Positions 39,701-54,700 of a stretch of DNA of 64,000 nt are shown one piece after another. The DNA lies in contig NC_083523.1 in assembly GCF_032362555.1 (NCBI RefSeq), forward strand, positions 1,091,501 to 1,155,500, in the 5' to 3' direction. Position 1 is the first letter of the stretch, and each line of letters opens with the position of its first letter. The notes under the pieces were generated by a model. It made no database searches. It saw only the letters and a list, made by a program, of their open reading frames with translations, and had not been told where the DNA came from. Made by a program: the position numbers and the translations under genes. The DNA comes from Amyelois transitella (lineage: Eukaryota > Arthropoda > Insecta > Lepidoptera > Pyralidae).

Positions 39701-42700
39701 TGATAAAATAATGTTGTTAAAATTAAACTTACCAGTATTAGTCTTGCTGTTGCAATAGTCAGTAAGGAACTTCTCTAGCGTGAAGCGAGGCAGGTGGAGG
39801 TTTTTCACAACCTGAACGGGGTCTCCTTCCTTCCATAAGAACACCAGGTCATCAGTCGTCCAGCCATCTGTCATAATAATTATATCCATTATTTAACAAT
39901 CTATACATATAATAAATCTGTAGAAGGGTCAATTCTGTACATTGAAAATATTGAAAAAATAAATAGCAGGGGGTATTACTGGATCGATATCAAACACAAA
40001 TATGTGATTAAAAAAATTTTTGTCTGTCTGTCTGTATGTTCAGGCATCACGTGAAAACTAACGGTTCGATTTTGATGAAACTTGGTATAATTATACCTTA
40101 TTATCCTGGGCATAAAATAGGATACTTTTTATCCTGGAAAAATACTACGAAAAAAAAATCTTAATTTTTCAGTTTATCCATAGACGTTGTTCTGTAGAAC
40201 CGCGAACACACGTTACGTTACCCGCAGTGGATTCAGCGCCGTAACTGTAGCGCTGAAAGTCGGATTTAGCTTGAACCGTTTGCGGCACACGCGGGCCGCT
40301 ACTCATTTCTATGAAAAAAATACTTTAGTCCGGTCAATCTAGACATTCGAAGCTACATTAATTCCCATCAAGCTGAAAATGAGTATACATACATACATGA
40401 AATCACGCCTCTTTCCCGGAGGGGTAGGCAGAGACTACCTCTTTCCACTTGCCACGATCTCTGCATATTTCCTTTGCTTCATCCACATTCATAACTCTCT
40501 TCATGCAAGGTCGGCGGTTTTGGGTACTTTTGACCTGACCCTTCACCAGGACGTCCTTAATTTGATCAAGATATGTTCGTCTAGGTCTTCCCACTCCGAC
40601 CTTTCCCTCCACACTCTCCATGTATATCTGCTTAGTCAACCTGTTTTCATTCATCCTCTCCACATGACCGAACCATCTCAACATACCCTTTTCTATTCCT
40701 GTAACTACATCTTCTTTCACATTATCACGCTGTACCTTATCCGGTCACTCAATTTCACACCCAACATACTCCTTAACGCTCTCATTTCCACTGCATTTAT
40801 TCTGCTTTCGTGCTTCTTTTGCCATACCCAACTTTCACTCCTATACATTAATGTCGGGACCAACACGACCCCATGCACAGCCAGTCGAGCCTTTTTGGAT
40901 AGTTTCTGACTGCTCATAAAGGCATGCAAAGCTCCATTCACCATGTTCCCCGCGTTCACTCTCCTTTCAATATCACTATCACTGAAAATGAGTATAATTG
41001 TTTAAAACACAATTAAAAGCATTATTTCAAAATTCCCCATGATTCCGGTTTAAGGGAAAAAAATTACCCAAGGTCAAAGGTAAAAAATGGGTGTTTCGCG
41101 ATTTTCTTCAAAACGGTGAGTTTTTCAAATATGAAAATTACTTCATTCATAAATTGTAGATCATAAAGTTATCTATAAAAAAGGTATCAATATTTTTTTT
41201 TAATAAAGCTACCGTTTCTGAGATATAACGATGCAAAAAGTTGCAAGCGTCATAATATGCACACGTTTCCACGCCGTGCCGTGTGGTTCCCGGCACCATT
41301 ACAAAAAAGAATAGGACCACTCCATCTCTTTCCCATGGATGTCGTAAAAGGCGACTAAGGGATAGGCTTATAAACTTGAGATTCCTCTTTTAGGCGATGG
41401 GCTAGCAACCTATTTGAATTGAAATTCAAATAGTGACTATTTGAATTTCAATTCTATCACTAAGCCAAACAGCTGAGCGTGGCCAATCAGTCTTTTCAGA
41501 CTGGTGGCTCTGTCTACCCCGCTAAGGATATAGACGTGATCATATGTATGTATGTTTCTACGCCACCTCTGAGGTAGTGTACTATTAGCGCGTTTTTTTT
41601 TACCTTTTTATTATTAAACTTCAAAAAAGTCTGAAATAGGTTAGAATAAACACGTGTTTTCACTACGCAGTGGCACTCAAGACAAACTTTCGCATTTATT
41701 ATTTAAAAAAATAGAATAACCCTAAGTGAAGAAAATCATCTTAGGACAATAATAGAGATTGCAATTAAATCAAATTAAAACTAAAACTACTTATAAAAAG
41801 AAAGAAAAAAGATGACTACAAACTAAAATTTAATTTAAAATTTAGTTTGTAATTGTGGGAGTGTGCCCAGAAGGCTGGCAGCATTGCCAATTTGAATGGT
41901 AATGCTGATTCTCTCAGCCAGATAATTTCCAGCCCTCCGGTCAAGAGATACCTCAATCAGCTTTTTCGACAATTGTCAGAAAAGCTGATGGGCAGATAAC
42001 TTTATGATTTACAATCTAATGATGGATGCTCAAGCGGGATTTCGAAAGGGAATGGGATGTACTGATCAGGTCTTTTCCTTGCGGTGCATAGCCGAAAAGT
42101 TTTTGGCCAAGAGTCAAAAAGTCTATTGCACATTCGTAGATCTGGAAAAGGCCTATGACAGAGTTGAGAGGAATGAATTGTGGTCAGCACTTTCTATGCA
42201 TGGGGTGAGCAGTCTCTTAATACGAGCACTGAAATCCTTATATGAGGATTCGAGTGCTTGTGTCAGGATAAACGGAGCGCACACTGAGTGGTTTAAGATT
42301 GAGAAAGGCGTTAGGCAAGGATGTGTTGCGTCACCGTGGCTGTTCAACCTATTTATGGATAGCTGTTTGACAGATTTGAAAGAGTCTAAAAGTGGATTAA
42401 GGATGAATGAGTTACTCGTCAAATGTCTGCTCTATGCCGACGATCAGGTTATACTGGCGTCATCAGCGGAGGAGTTACAGGAGATGGTAAACTGTATGCA
42501 TGAAGCTTTAAAAGAGAAAGGAATGAAAGTGAACGTAAGTAAAACTAAAACACTGGTTTTTGAAATGGAGAAAGAAATGACAGCATGTAATATTTTGATT
42601 GGAGGAGAAAAAGTGGAGCAAGTGAAAGAGTTTGTATATCTAGGATCAAAGTTTACATCAGATGGCAAGTATGATAGTGATATTGAAAGGAGAGTGAACG

Positions 42701-45700
42701 CGGGGAACATGGTGAATGGAGCTTTGCATGCCTTTATGAGCAGTCAGAAACTATCCAAAAAGGCTCGACTGGCTGTGCACAGGGGCGTGTTGGTCCCGAC
42801 ATTAATGTATGGGAGTGAAAGTTGGGTATGGCAAAAGAAGCATGAAAGCAGAATAAATGCAGTGGAAATGAGAGCGTTAAGGAGTATGATGGGTGTGAAA
42901 TTGAGTGACAGGATAAGGAACAGCGTGATAAGGGAATGTTGTGATGTGAAAGAAGATGTAGTTACAAGAATAGAAAAGGGTATGTTAAGATGGTTCGGTC
43001 ATGTGGAGAGGATGAATGAAAGCAGGTTGACTAAGCAGATATACAAGGAGAGTGTGGAGGGAAAGGTCGGAGTGGGAAGACCTAGACGAACGTATCTTGA
43101 TCAAATTAAGGACGTCCTGGTAAAGGGTCAAAGGGTCAGGTCAAAAGTACCCGAAACCGCCGAGCTTGTATGAAGAGAGTTATGAATGTGGACGAAGCGA
43201 AAGAAGTATGCAGAGATCGTGGCAAGTGGAAAGAGGTAGTCTCTGCCTACCCCTCCGGGAAAGAGGCGTGATTTTATGTATGTATGTTTACAATCTATGT
43301 CTAAAGTAATTTTCCGATAAAACTTACCATTTTGAAGAAAATCGTGAAAAACCCATTTTTTTACCTTTGACCTTGGGTAATTTTTTTTCCTTAAACCGGA
43401 ATCATGGGGAATTTTGAAATAATGCTTTTGATTGTGTTTTAAACAATTGTACTCATTTTCAAATGATGGGAATTAATGTAGCTTCATTCTTATTTTTTGG
43501 TCTAAATGACCGGACTACTTACTACAGAACGCGAACTCAACAGCAGTAGCTCAATAGAGGGATCTCCTTAATTATTATAGGCCTAGCCGTAATTGGGTCC
43601 AATAGATATTTATAAGATGTCATTGTCAGTGTAACTCAAAATGGAGAAATAAACCATCCACGCGATGACCGACATCCGCGCGGACGGAGTCGCGGGGGCT
43701 AAGCTAGTCAATAAATATAATGACTAAATAACAGAACTTAAAGCAAAAATTTGCCTTGAACGTCATTGGGACGTGTGTGGAGTGACACTATGGAAGTTTC
43801 GGTATATATGTATCTTCTTTTGTGCTTGAAAGAAACATACATACATCTGGTCACGTCTATATCCCTTGTGGGCTAGACAGAGCCAACAGTCTTGAAAAGA
43901 CTGAATGGCCACGTTCAGCTATTTGGCTTAATGATAGAATTGAGATTCAAATAGTGACAGGTTGCTAGCCCATCGCCTAAAAAAAATCCCAAGTTTGTGC
44001 GGCACCAATACAAAAAAGAATAGGACCACTCCATCTCTCTTGAAAGAAATTAAATAATAATCGAGATATTTCGTAAACAGCCGGTTGATATATGGGCATA
44101 ATCTAGTAACTGTCTTTATCAATTAACAGACAACGGCAACACATGGTCTGTAAAACAAATAAAAAATCCTTGCTGTTCAATCTTATAAGATAAAGTAAGC
44201 CGCGTTTGAATGCCAGAACACACAGGCCTGATGTGTGTCCAAATAAACGTATTTGATATTTTTATTCTTTACTAGCGACCCGCCCTGGCTTCTCACGGGC
44301 AGCATTAATACATAAAAACAAAAAGTTCTTAAATCACTCCTTCTATTTAAAAAAAAAAACTGCCTCATAATCCGTTGTGTAGTTTTAAAGATCTAAGCAT
44401 ACACACATTGGGATATACGCGGGAAGCGACTGCTTTATATATTATAAAGTGATGATTATAATGTCAAACTTTATTTATTTAACGGTTAGTAGTATCACAA
44501 TTTGTCCCCATTCCAGACCGTATTCGGAGCCAAGGATATTTCCGATATAGGGCGCGACCGTGTCGTACAAACAATTGCTTGTGTAAACAAAACGCGTAAA
44601 AAAGTAATATTATCTTTGCTTCCTTCGTGTAAACGACGACATAAAATAAAAAAAAATCAAGTGTTATAATGTTTGTACCAAAAATATGTTTATTTAACGC
44701 GAGCGATAATATGTTTAATAGCATCACGACAGAACATTTTCAATATAAACCACTGTAGGTAACTGAAAAGAAAATCATATCAATTTGTTCATTGACAAAC
44801 AGGTTATTTAAATTATCTGACGTACTATTTTTTGGTAACTAACTGGTTGAACAACACTCATCTTTACACAATAGCACAAAATAAAACTCACAAACAAATT
44901 CCTGCCCTTCCTTCAGATCTATACGAAAATAGCCATGTTTTAAATAAGCTATTGTTAGATCCTTCAATTAGACCCAGATTACGCGCCGTAACGAACGGAT
45001 TATATTATTTCCAACCTTGTTATTCTCGTATTTGTGAATTATTGCCGTCTATTTTCATCTACTTTATTTTTGAAGACATTATATTTAAAGATCCTTTAAC
45101 CTTTTCCTTTTAGCGAAGTTAAATCTCTCAAAAGCCTGTGTTTAATAAATTTTTTTTTCCAATAGTCACAGGATGCTTCGTTTGTTTTCAACATGCTTAT
45201 GTGAAAAGCTATTATTTTTCTGTTAACTTTATATCCTTACTTACCTTTATTCTTACTGAAGTCTCTTCATATGCCTTTAGTCATTTCCCTTGGGAAACAT
45301 CACTAACATTTTTAGCAATATACCTCCTTTCATTGTTAACGATATTCTGATTTAAACCTTCGACATGATGAAATAATGGAAGTGTCCCTTTTTGGAACAA
45401 GTCAAGACAGGAAAGGAGCGAGAATAAAAATTTATATAAATGATATATTCACAACTGGCCATCCTAAGCGAGCGCGTAATTCTGATGCTGTACAGCACGT
45501 TGCAATTGGGGAAGATCCTGATGTAGACGTTAGGCATGATGATGTTGTAGAAATTACCATTTAAAGAAAAGGTCAGGAATAAAAAAGAGATTTGATAGAA
45601 AAAGAAAATTTATAAAGATGATATACTCACAACTGGCCATCCTAAGTGAACAAGTCTGCTTATCAAGCGGGTACAGTTTCAGATTCATCGGACATGACAG

Positions 45701-48700
45701 AGTCAAAGAAATTCTGATGCTGTACAGCACGTTGCCATTGGGGAAGATCCTGATGTAGACGTTGGGCATGATGATGTTGTGGAAGTGGCCCTCCTTCTCG
45801 TTGGAAAAGAACAAGTCCGGCATCCACACTCTGTTAGCTTCCGTCAGGGTCAGGTATTTCAAACGGCCTAGAAAAATAAAACAAATTGTATGGAATTTTC
45901 TTCTGATGATCTCAAAAAAGAAGACGGCATGGAAAACTTCAATGATGATGATATTTCTTGTAATGAAAGAGAGCGGTAATTATTTAACCTGTAGTATATA
46001 CATGCGATATATTTGGAATGGGATAATATTCGATTGTATTGAGGTTTGATATTTCTTTATGATTGAAATAAAGAAAGCCTAGTCCAGAAGTAAAAAGACG
46101 GATAAAAAGGAAAAGTATTTTTTATCCCCAAAACATGTTCCCGCGGGATTTTAGGCAAGCAACTATCATACGCGAGGAGTTAAATTCCAAATTGGACAAA
46201 CCTAAGGATTTGATAAGGATTGCCTATTTTACGATCCCTAACATTTTGATGAAGGTATTGAGGGAATTAAATTATTATGTAAGGTCTTGTGACGCAGGTG
46301 CTCCTAGATACATTGTCCTGTTGGGAACCCTTCATTACGGTCGACCCAGTTTCTCTTTAGGCTGACTCGTTCGGTAAATGTGAACGACGATTTATAACTA
46401 GATACTGCGATGGGTTTTGATCTTGTGAAAATTCCCAAATACCATTTAAAATCGAATATCTTTACTCCAATTTAAGACAATAAACAGATTTTCTGATTGA
46501 TTGAAATCCATTGCATCCTGCTCATAACATCTTATACATTCGACGTGTCCTTAGGTTTATCTTTCGCAGCATGTAAAATACTCTTCTCTTGCGTCCTTAG
46601 ATGACTTGTTAATTTAACTCTACTTGTAAAAAGTATTAATTAGATTAACCGTTTCTTTTCCAATTAATTTTATTTGTCCTTATTTAATTTAATACATTCA
46701 TACGGCCACGTTCTCTGTATAATGATAGAATTGAGATTCAAATAGTGACAGGTGAATATTATTGTTAAATTTTCTTTTTATTTTGGAAGTAGTACTTTAA
46801 ATATGTATATTATAATCTTAACATTTATTTAGTACTAACTCACCTCCCAAATTGTTGAATTTCAGCCTTTCGTCTAACCATTGTTCCCTGAACGTCAACT
46901 GAACAGAGTATTCCTGAAAACATACAAAACATTACAGTTCACAGTTTGAGAAATGAAGACTATATATTGTGATATGGTCAAAGGATTTTTTTTAACTTAT
47001 TATAACTTTTTTATTTTTTTGTACATAAGTTATGCCTTTTTTGTTGGAGTATCAAATGAAGCCATAGCAGAATGTATGTTTAAAATATGTATAAATAAAG
47101 CGGCAACACTTTTTAACCTACCGTTACTCGTAGAAGTAAAAGCTTATCTTAACCCTAAAGTTATTTGTGCTGAGTTATAAAAATTATAATTTTATTTATA
47201 TATAGAATTTATTCACATAAATCTGTATAATTACTATAATATTCAGATTTATAAGAACTCATTAAAAGTGAAAGCTTTCATAATTATTAAATATCGCAAA
47301 AAATATTACAATATTCATTAAAAATGTCGCCATCCTTCAATTATACACAACAGTATATATTTTATTCTTTAACAATATCACTATATATAGATAAACATAT
47401 TTAAAACTACGTAAAGATGATAATTATGATATAATTAATTGTGGTGAATTTTAACTATTTTTATTCATATTGCGGCAATATTTATTGTGCAATGCGACAA
47501 TAACTGCAAGCTTTCTTCGTAATTTTTTGTTGTTTATTTGTTTTTGTTTTTAAATTATGAATCTAATATTCTACGCTGGTGTTATCATCTAAAATTTGCC
47601 ACAAAGCCGTTACGGGTGATCCATTTATTTGTGCCAATATGTTGCCGTGTGCTTAAAATCATTTGCCAATTATAGCGTGAATTAAAACTTTGAAAATTCA
47701 TCTGGAATTTCATCAAAATTTCGTCAGGGGCGTATTGACACAAATTGTTAAAATTATTATTTAATCGATTTATCGCCTAGGGGAGGGAAGGTGTCGAAGG
47801 TTCTTCAATAATTAATTTGACATCAATAACAACGATGATCCCTCGACATCATTAGCAAGTCAAATGAATTATCGTAATAGAGAAATGTTGAAGAATTATC
47901 CCGATTGACGCATGCGTGCTCGACGTTATCTTTTGGAGGCTTACAGTTATGAGGCTGATAATGGTGTAGGAGGTATAGGGACAACACGTGATACCATCGA
48001 CATTGATGGATGCGAGGTCCCCACTATCCATAATGAACGACCTGAATTGGCAGCCCGCCAAAACGAGGCCTCCGCATTGAATAATCTACATCTCGTTAGC
48101 GATCTCCCAAAAGTTAACTTCGAGTGAATTAATTCTTCTAACATGCTTACAGTAACTAGCGTCGAAGCGAAGCAACCAAACCGACTCACCGTTGAGCATT
48201 CGTCTGTGGAATGCTTTACCTTCATGCAGGCACATTCTGCCAGGGCTAGATCTACTAACGTCTAGAGGACGTCTGGGCATCGGGTGAACATATTGCAGTC
48301 AGGTGGACAGCCACCGATCGGAAGCACCAAGCCGAGTGCGCTCGCGCAGATCCCGATACAAGTTTACACAACACAAATTCACATGAACAAGACAAAGTAA
48401 CAACGTTAAGTACAGTAAACGTACACGACCAAAATAGTTTTTAATATCCTCATCAAAATTTGCATGGCAGAAAAAAAAGCATGATTGGAAATAAGGGATT
48501 AAAGAAAGAAATGGTAATAATGAGGTGATGTGTCGGTGCGGGCCGCGGTACCCCTGTGGCCTATAATACAAGCGTGGATTCTCCTTAATACTTTACAGTG
48601 TCGCCAGTTATGGTGCTGGAATTATCAATTTTGCTGTTCCAATAATTGTTGCCAATGGTGCGTTGACGAAGCGTTTGGTTTTGAATTTTGTGCTTACTAT

Positions 48701-51700
48701 ATACTGTGCCAATACTGCCAATAAATCCATCAGTATCGTGGTTTTACAGGACCTTAATCTCTATCTCTATAAACGTATAAAAAGAAAAGTAAAAAAACGA
48801 ACACAAACATTTTTTTAAATAATATTTAAAACGATATAAATTATTTATTCTTTGTTAATTTTAAATATTGTTTATTAATACAAATTAAGACAGTTCATTA
48901 TATTTATTAAGAAAATCGTGAGCTTGTTTAGAAATTAAAAATAATGAAATGGAGTGCGCGGCACCGCACCACAATTTAAATAAATAAGAAATAAAACGTA
49001 CCTAAAGGTTGTGACATCATTGGATTTTAGTTGAATTTTCACATTTAGATCAAGGTGAAAAAAAAAAAATAAAAATAAAATATTGCACAACCAAACAAAC
49101 AAATAAAAAATAACAAAAGAAACACAAACACATATCCAAATACGATAGCTTGAGATTTAGTAAAGTGCACTTTATTGCCAAATATCCATTGGTTAGTATG
49201 TAATTGCCAATTTTATTATAAACAAAGTCATTTTTCATTATCTTATTATTATTTTGATAATATTTTTGGAACTTTGTTTTATAATAAAAGTGTCATTTCA
49301 GTTCACATCATCGTTTATGTGAAATCAACTCACCATTTTGTAATCATCTATTTTGCTGATGGATCGAAGATACAGGTTGACGCGCACTAACGTTGGCGCA
49401 TCGCCTTCATGACAAAAAACAAGTTTTAAAATTAACCTGACTTTTTATATGTATCATCAGTTAGAGAAAGGTGTACATGATCTTGAAATTGAGCACAGCA
49501 GTAAAAAAAAAGAGTAAACGTAAGTGGATGTTTTTAATGAATTTGATGTTTAATGCCAAAATAATGATTTGGAAAGGATAAAAACTGCCCAGTCCATATC
49601 ATTCAATAAAGCTACCCTCCCACACGAAATCAGATGGACATTTAACCAGTCTATAAACAAATGATATTCAAGATATAAGTTTTGTTAAAGATAAAAAATA
49701 AAACGTGTCTAAGGTTGTTGAAACGGAGCATCCCGTTAGGCGTTGCTTGTTCGCGCTTAAAAACGATTTTGGTCGTCAACACCAAACGGTATTTTGGAGT
49801 GAAGGGAAAAATATAAAAAATAACGTACACATAGTTGGGTGAATCTCTCCTCTATGCAATCGGGAGGGATTTACCACATTCATTTGACTTGTTGCCCGCG
49901 ATATTAAAATTAAAACTGTCTTAGTCTAAAACGTCGCGCACGCGCTCTCGCGCCGACTTACCATCGTGACGTCATCGATCTTTGATATACTTCTGACAAA
50001 TATATTGACGTTCACAACCGCTGGCCCATCTAAGTACCAAGCAAAATATATTTTTTTTATCACTAAAATCAATGAAATTAAACCCTAACAAGAATCTTAA
50101 GGTTTTGTTTCATCTGGAAATAATAGGAGCTACGACGACTCACCTTTGAAACCTGAAAACTTTAATTGTATATGTGTTTATGTTATTGATGAATGCTAGC
50201 TGGAAAAAAAACCACTAAACCATAAAGAAAATAATTAAAAAATTGATTTCATAACGAGAAATAAATGGGAAAATCGGAGCATCTTGTCTACGGGAATTTG
50301 TGTTAGTGTACAGGATTGGAGCGAATTTTTATGTTGATTTTTAAAGCGTGACTATTTCTTTGTTGGAGTTAATTAGAAATCAGTTTTTCCAACAGCAAAT
50401 TAGTCAGTTTTCTGGAGTTATTTTAACTATTACTAAAGTATGAAATCGCGCATAAAGAAAATTGAAAGAATTACTTTTATTAGGTAAAAAATAAAAAGTA
50501 TCAGATAAAATGATTATGAAAAAAAAGTTATTTCATAATATTGAGTTTTTTTTTGTTTTGTGAATAGAATAGATAGTTGTTATCAAACTAATTTTGGAGC
50601 CAACGTCTTTGGTTTTGTTAATTAATATGTAAATATTTTGTGAAGAAAAACAAACATAGATATAAATATTTACACATACAAAAAAGAGTTATGAGTATAC
50701 AATTGATTTTGCTTATAACTTGACAATGACAGAGTGTTGAAATTTCTAATAAACAATTTTTTATATTAAGTAGTTAAACAATGTAAAACTCTTTGGAAAT
50801 TAAAAAATTTTAGTGTTTTATATCAAATATAATTTACCTTAGACTGGCTAAAGTTTGTGTGGGCAATTTTAGAAACTGACATCCCTTGAACGGGCTTAAG
50901 TCTGGGCAAATGAGGCATGGCGCGCGGCGGAAATTAGCATTTTGTGCAGACTTTGAAAACACGGTCAGCAGCGAAATCGCCGGATTTAGTGTGCTTTTAC
51001 GTTGCCGTGGCACGTCTGACAAATTTCCACAAGAAAATTTGAAATTGGAAACGAAATAACGATGATTCTTTTTTAATATATTGTTTTTTGTCTTATATCA
51101 ATTATATATATTAAATATTTATAGTTTTTGTTACTATTTATAACTTATTATAAATCTGAAATAAATTTAATTTTATTACATTATTATTATGATTTAAACT
51201 GCTTGTTATATTGTGATTTTATTTTTTAATCAAAAAATTATTTACAAGTGCTTAAAAAAGCTACACGTTTTTATAAATAAAATATTTTAAATGATAATGA
51301 TGATAATAGTCGATAATAACCACATATGAAGGACAATTGCAAGTTTATTATAATTATATCGTGTATCCTTCACATATCATTATAAATATTTATCAATTGT
51401 GGATCACGACAGATAAAAAATATCGCGTGTCACTATTCATGTATTGATTTTTTTAATAGCTCTGCAATACATTTTTGCTGACTAACTCCACAAAGAGTTG
51501 TAAACCATTGAAATGCTCGGGAAAACAAAAAAAAATGCGCGGCTATAACGGAAAAACTTTCGACAAATTAAGGGGGAGGTTAAAAGGTGTGCGAAAGTAA
51601 GTATAACTACAGTAATTTATGCATAACATTACAACGAATATAGGTTATCAGCCTCATTTTAAGCGTTATTTAACATTATAAACTGATTTCAGGAGAGGAA

Positions 51701-54700
51701 GAGGTTCTCGATTTGCCCTTATCTATTTCTTGGTACATATTTAGGTTTTTTTTGCATAATTTTTCCAGTAAGTTTTAATCAACATTAAAAATCTCCAGTT
51801 TTGTTAAGAAAAATAAATTAAAAATAATAATAATGATGAATTGTACAGTGTTATGGGTTAAAATAAATAAATGAAAGTCGACTATTCAGAAACAGCGCTT
51901 ATCCACCAGACTATTGACTTTCAAGACTTAATAAAATTTTGTTTAATACATTAGTTGTTTATAAAATATAGCAAGTTCTAATTGTAAAGTCTTCTTGAAA
52001 GTCTCAATATGAACACTTTGAAATCACGCTCAGGCCTTACAAAATACGGGAAAATTACACACTTAGAAATTCAAAATAAAATCCTACGGGATCTTTGCCA
52101 TGAGTTCAATTAATTGTATTTCCCTTATTTAAAATTAAATTTCCTAACTATTTCTTTAAATTATCGGGTAAATATTTAATAATAGGTAATAAAATTTTAA
52201 AAATATTTTTTTAACTCATGGTAAAGCCAAGACACACACTCAAAATGGCGCCAAAAACTGTCAAATAAACTGACAGATCATACAAATTGGCGAATTCAAA
52301 CTATGAAATTGAAGTCACCTGACTTTACTAACCATTTTATTGTCGCTAATCGTGGTGATACTCCGAACAAACACGTTAATGTTAACAATTGCCGGTCCAT
52401 CTGGTAAAAATGCAAAATCCCTATACGAATAAAAGTTCTTTGTACGAATCGATTGCTTGTTTTACAACAAGTGAGAGTAAAACCTACTTATTTGTTAAAA
52501 TTACTATGAAAAATAAAAACGCTCAAAATATAAATACTCCTAATCAATTTTGTTCTAAAAATACCGACACATTTAAAATACTATCAAAAAAAAAACAAAT
52601 ACTTTTTAGAGCTCTATGCAGAAAAATAAATTTATTGTTGATAAAACCTCCACATTTTTCCATTAATAAATCGGGTAGGTAATTGAAATAAGTAATTTAT
52701 ATACTAAATCGGTTATCTTTCATGTCCATAAAAAACTTTATAGCTCATACTTACTTAGATTTCCAAAACTACGCTAAATTGGCGGGAAAACTCCGATAAA
52801 TACAATATCAACAATATTGAAATTACAAAAAGTGATAAAGTATTAAAAACTTCGTTCTATTCTAATTGGAATATCATTGAATAGTTCATACACGGCCTAA
52901 TTGTCAGCAAACAAGTCGTTAATAAATGTCAAATACCTATGAATTTGTCGGATGATAAATAGACCTGCGAAGTCATTCAGCCACTCATGCTATTATTTAT
53001 CCACTTATGTTGGCACTGAATAGGATATTTTATGAAAACGACACTAAGAATCCTTTTTATACAAAAAAATAAACACAGCCTTTTTTATTGAATTTTAAGG
53101 TTGACGGAATATAGGTACGAAAAAAAATCATAATCTGGTTTTAGTATCAATAGATTCTTAGGTACTATTAAGCAACCTCGCAGACCTCTTTCAAATTTTG
53201 ATAGATTATTATGAATCGTCCAAAGAACTACATTCCACTTTACCGAATTATTTTCGCGCACAATCCTAATGATAAATGGGCACTCACTACGTAACCAAGG
53301 AGGTTTTTCCTTCCTTTGAATGAGTAGGCTGTGATTTATGATTTCACTGCCTTTTGTGCAGTGATGATTTGAAAAAAAAAAACACAGTGCCATTAATTTA
53401 ATTTGCGTTTAGTTACGCAGCGTAATTTTCAGCGTTCCCGCGTACCAACAAAGGATTCTTACAATTAACAAAAAAATTTTGAAGATTCAAAACTTTTGTG
53501 ATTACATCTCTCGACAAGATATTAAATTTAAGAATATGCCTCACAAATATCTCTGATCTAAATTATATAGTCACTTTTTAAGTATATATACTTACATAAA
53601 ATACTTTCTTTGTGATCCTCTTTCATTTAATCTTCTTCAGCCGTATTCAAAATACTGTCTTATCTTAAGGAGATAGGATCTAGGATCCATAAAACAACAT
53701 AATGCTATCGGCTTTTTCCTGACAAGTGTATCCGTGCCGAAAGGGGAAAGGTATCCACGGCCTTACAGGCATTGTCTGCTATTTCCTATTTGATTTACAG
53801 TTTGATTTTTTTATTTATTTAAACTTTATTGCACCTAAACCTTTAAGACCAAATTTTTCTAAATAGTTCATAAGCTTATCATTTGCCTCTTTTATAACTT
53901 TTTTGAAAATTTTATTCATTCTTTTTTTTACGTCACCACTCTACATTGACGTCATGTTATTTTTAGGCATAGACAAAGATAAAACTTTACGTACCAGTTC
54001 CGTTGATGCCGGACGGCCGGATCCGGGCGTCGTACCGGCCCGGACCCAGGATCTGATCCAGGATCTGTTTCTCCTTCTCCCGGAAGTTTATCTTCCCGCC
54101 ATTCATGCATCTATGACGAAAAATAAATTTCTGTAGTCATCATTTTTAAGCAAGTAAAAAAATCCTTTATTTTCTCCAACAATCGTACATGAAAAACACA
54201 TAGGTGTATAATTATTTATTTATTTAAACTCCATTGCACAAAATACGAATGTATAACACAATTGGCGGACTTAATGCTAGAAGCATTATCTACCAGTCAA
54301 CCATTGGGGTCTGTCAGAGAACTTACAATTTCTTTTTTAATATAATATATTGCCGAAATGTAAAAAAATTGTCTTGTGAAAAGGCAGGCAAAGACCTTAC
54401 TCACCCAATCCAGAAAACTGATTATTTATCCAGAGTTAACTTACTTGTACATTATAAACATGTGCAAATAGTAAATAAGGTGCATCGGAATAATTTGACT
54501 AAATCCAATGCTACAGGTGTTTATCGTAATACTTAGGTCCGCTGCCAAATACCAAGACTTTCTAATCGAATGATAATTTTAACGTTGGCACTGCTCAGCA
54601 GAGCCACAACTCACCCAAGCGATGTATCATTATTTCTTGTCAAGAAAAGATAATATATTTGTATTTGAAATTTGAGCTTTCATACACGTAGGAATAGTAT

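Larger units (their letters stand above)
40321..43525. mobile_element. Long inverted-repeat (foldback) element with nested insertions
   Basis: The left arm (40321-41175) and right arm (41993-43525) are reverse complements once the inserted LINEs are removed, about 260 bp each. Shared blocks include 'agctacattaattcccatca', 'ttccccatgattccggttta', 'acccaaggtcaaaggtaaaa' and 'gatcataaagttatct'. The core between the arms holds a SINE-A and AT-rich sequence related to 580-720. It lies in GluCl intron 5. No transposase is seen, so it is non-autonomous. Confidence 0.75.

Noticed and set aside
40379-40909. A 176-codon plus-strand ORF
   Set aside because: It is the reverse complement of a truncated LINE copy that has its own TSD; the translated sequence has no protein character.
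44832-45113. A 93-codon plus-strand ORF
   Set aside because: The composition is AT-driven and no homology is recognised; too weak to call.
46135-46365. A 76-codon plus-strand ORF ([18 protein letters not shown]...)
   Set aside because: No family resemblance, no splice or promoter support, and it lies antisense in a GluCl intron; probably chance.
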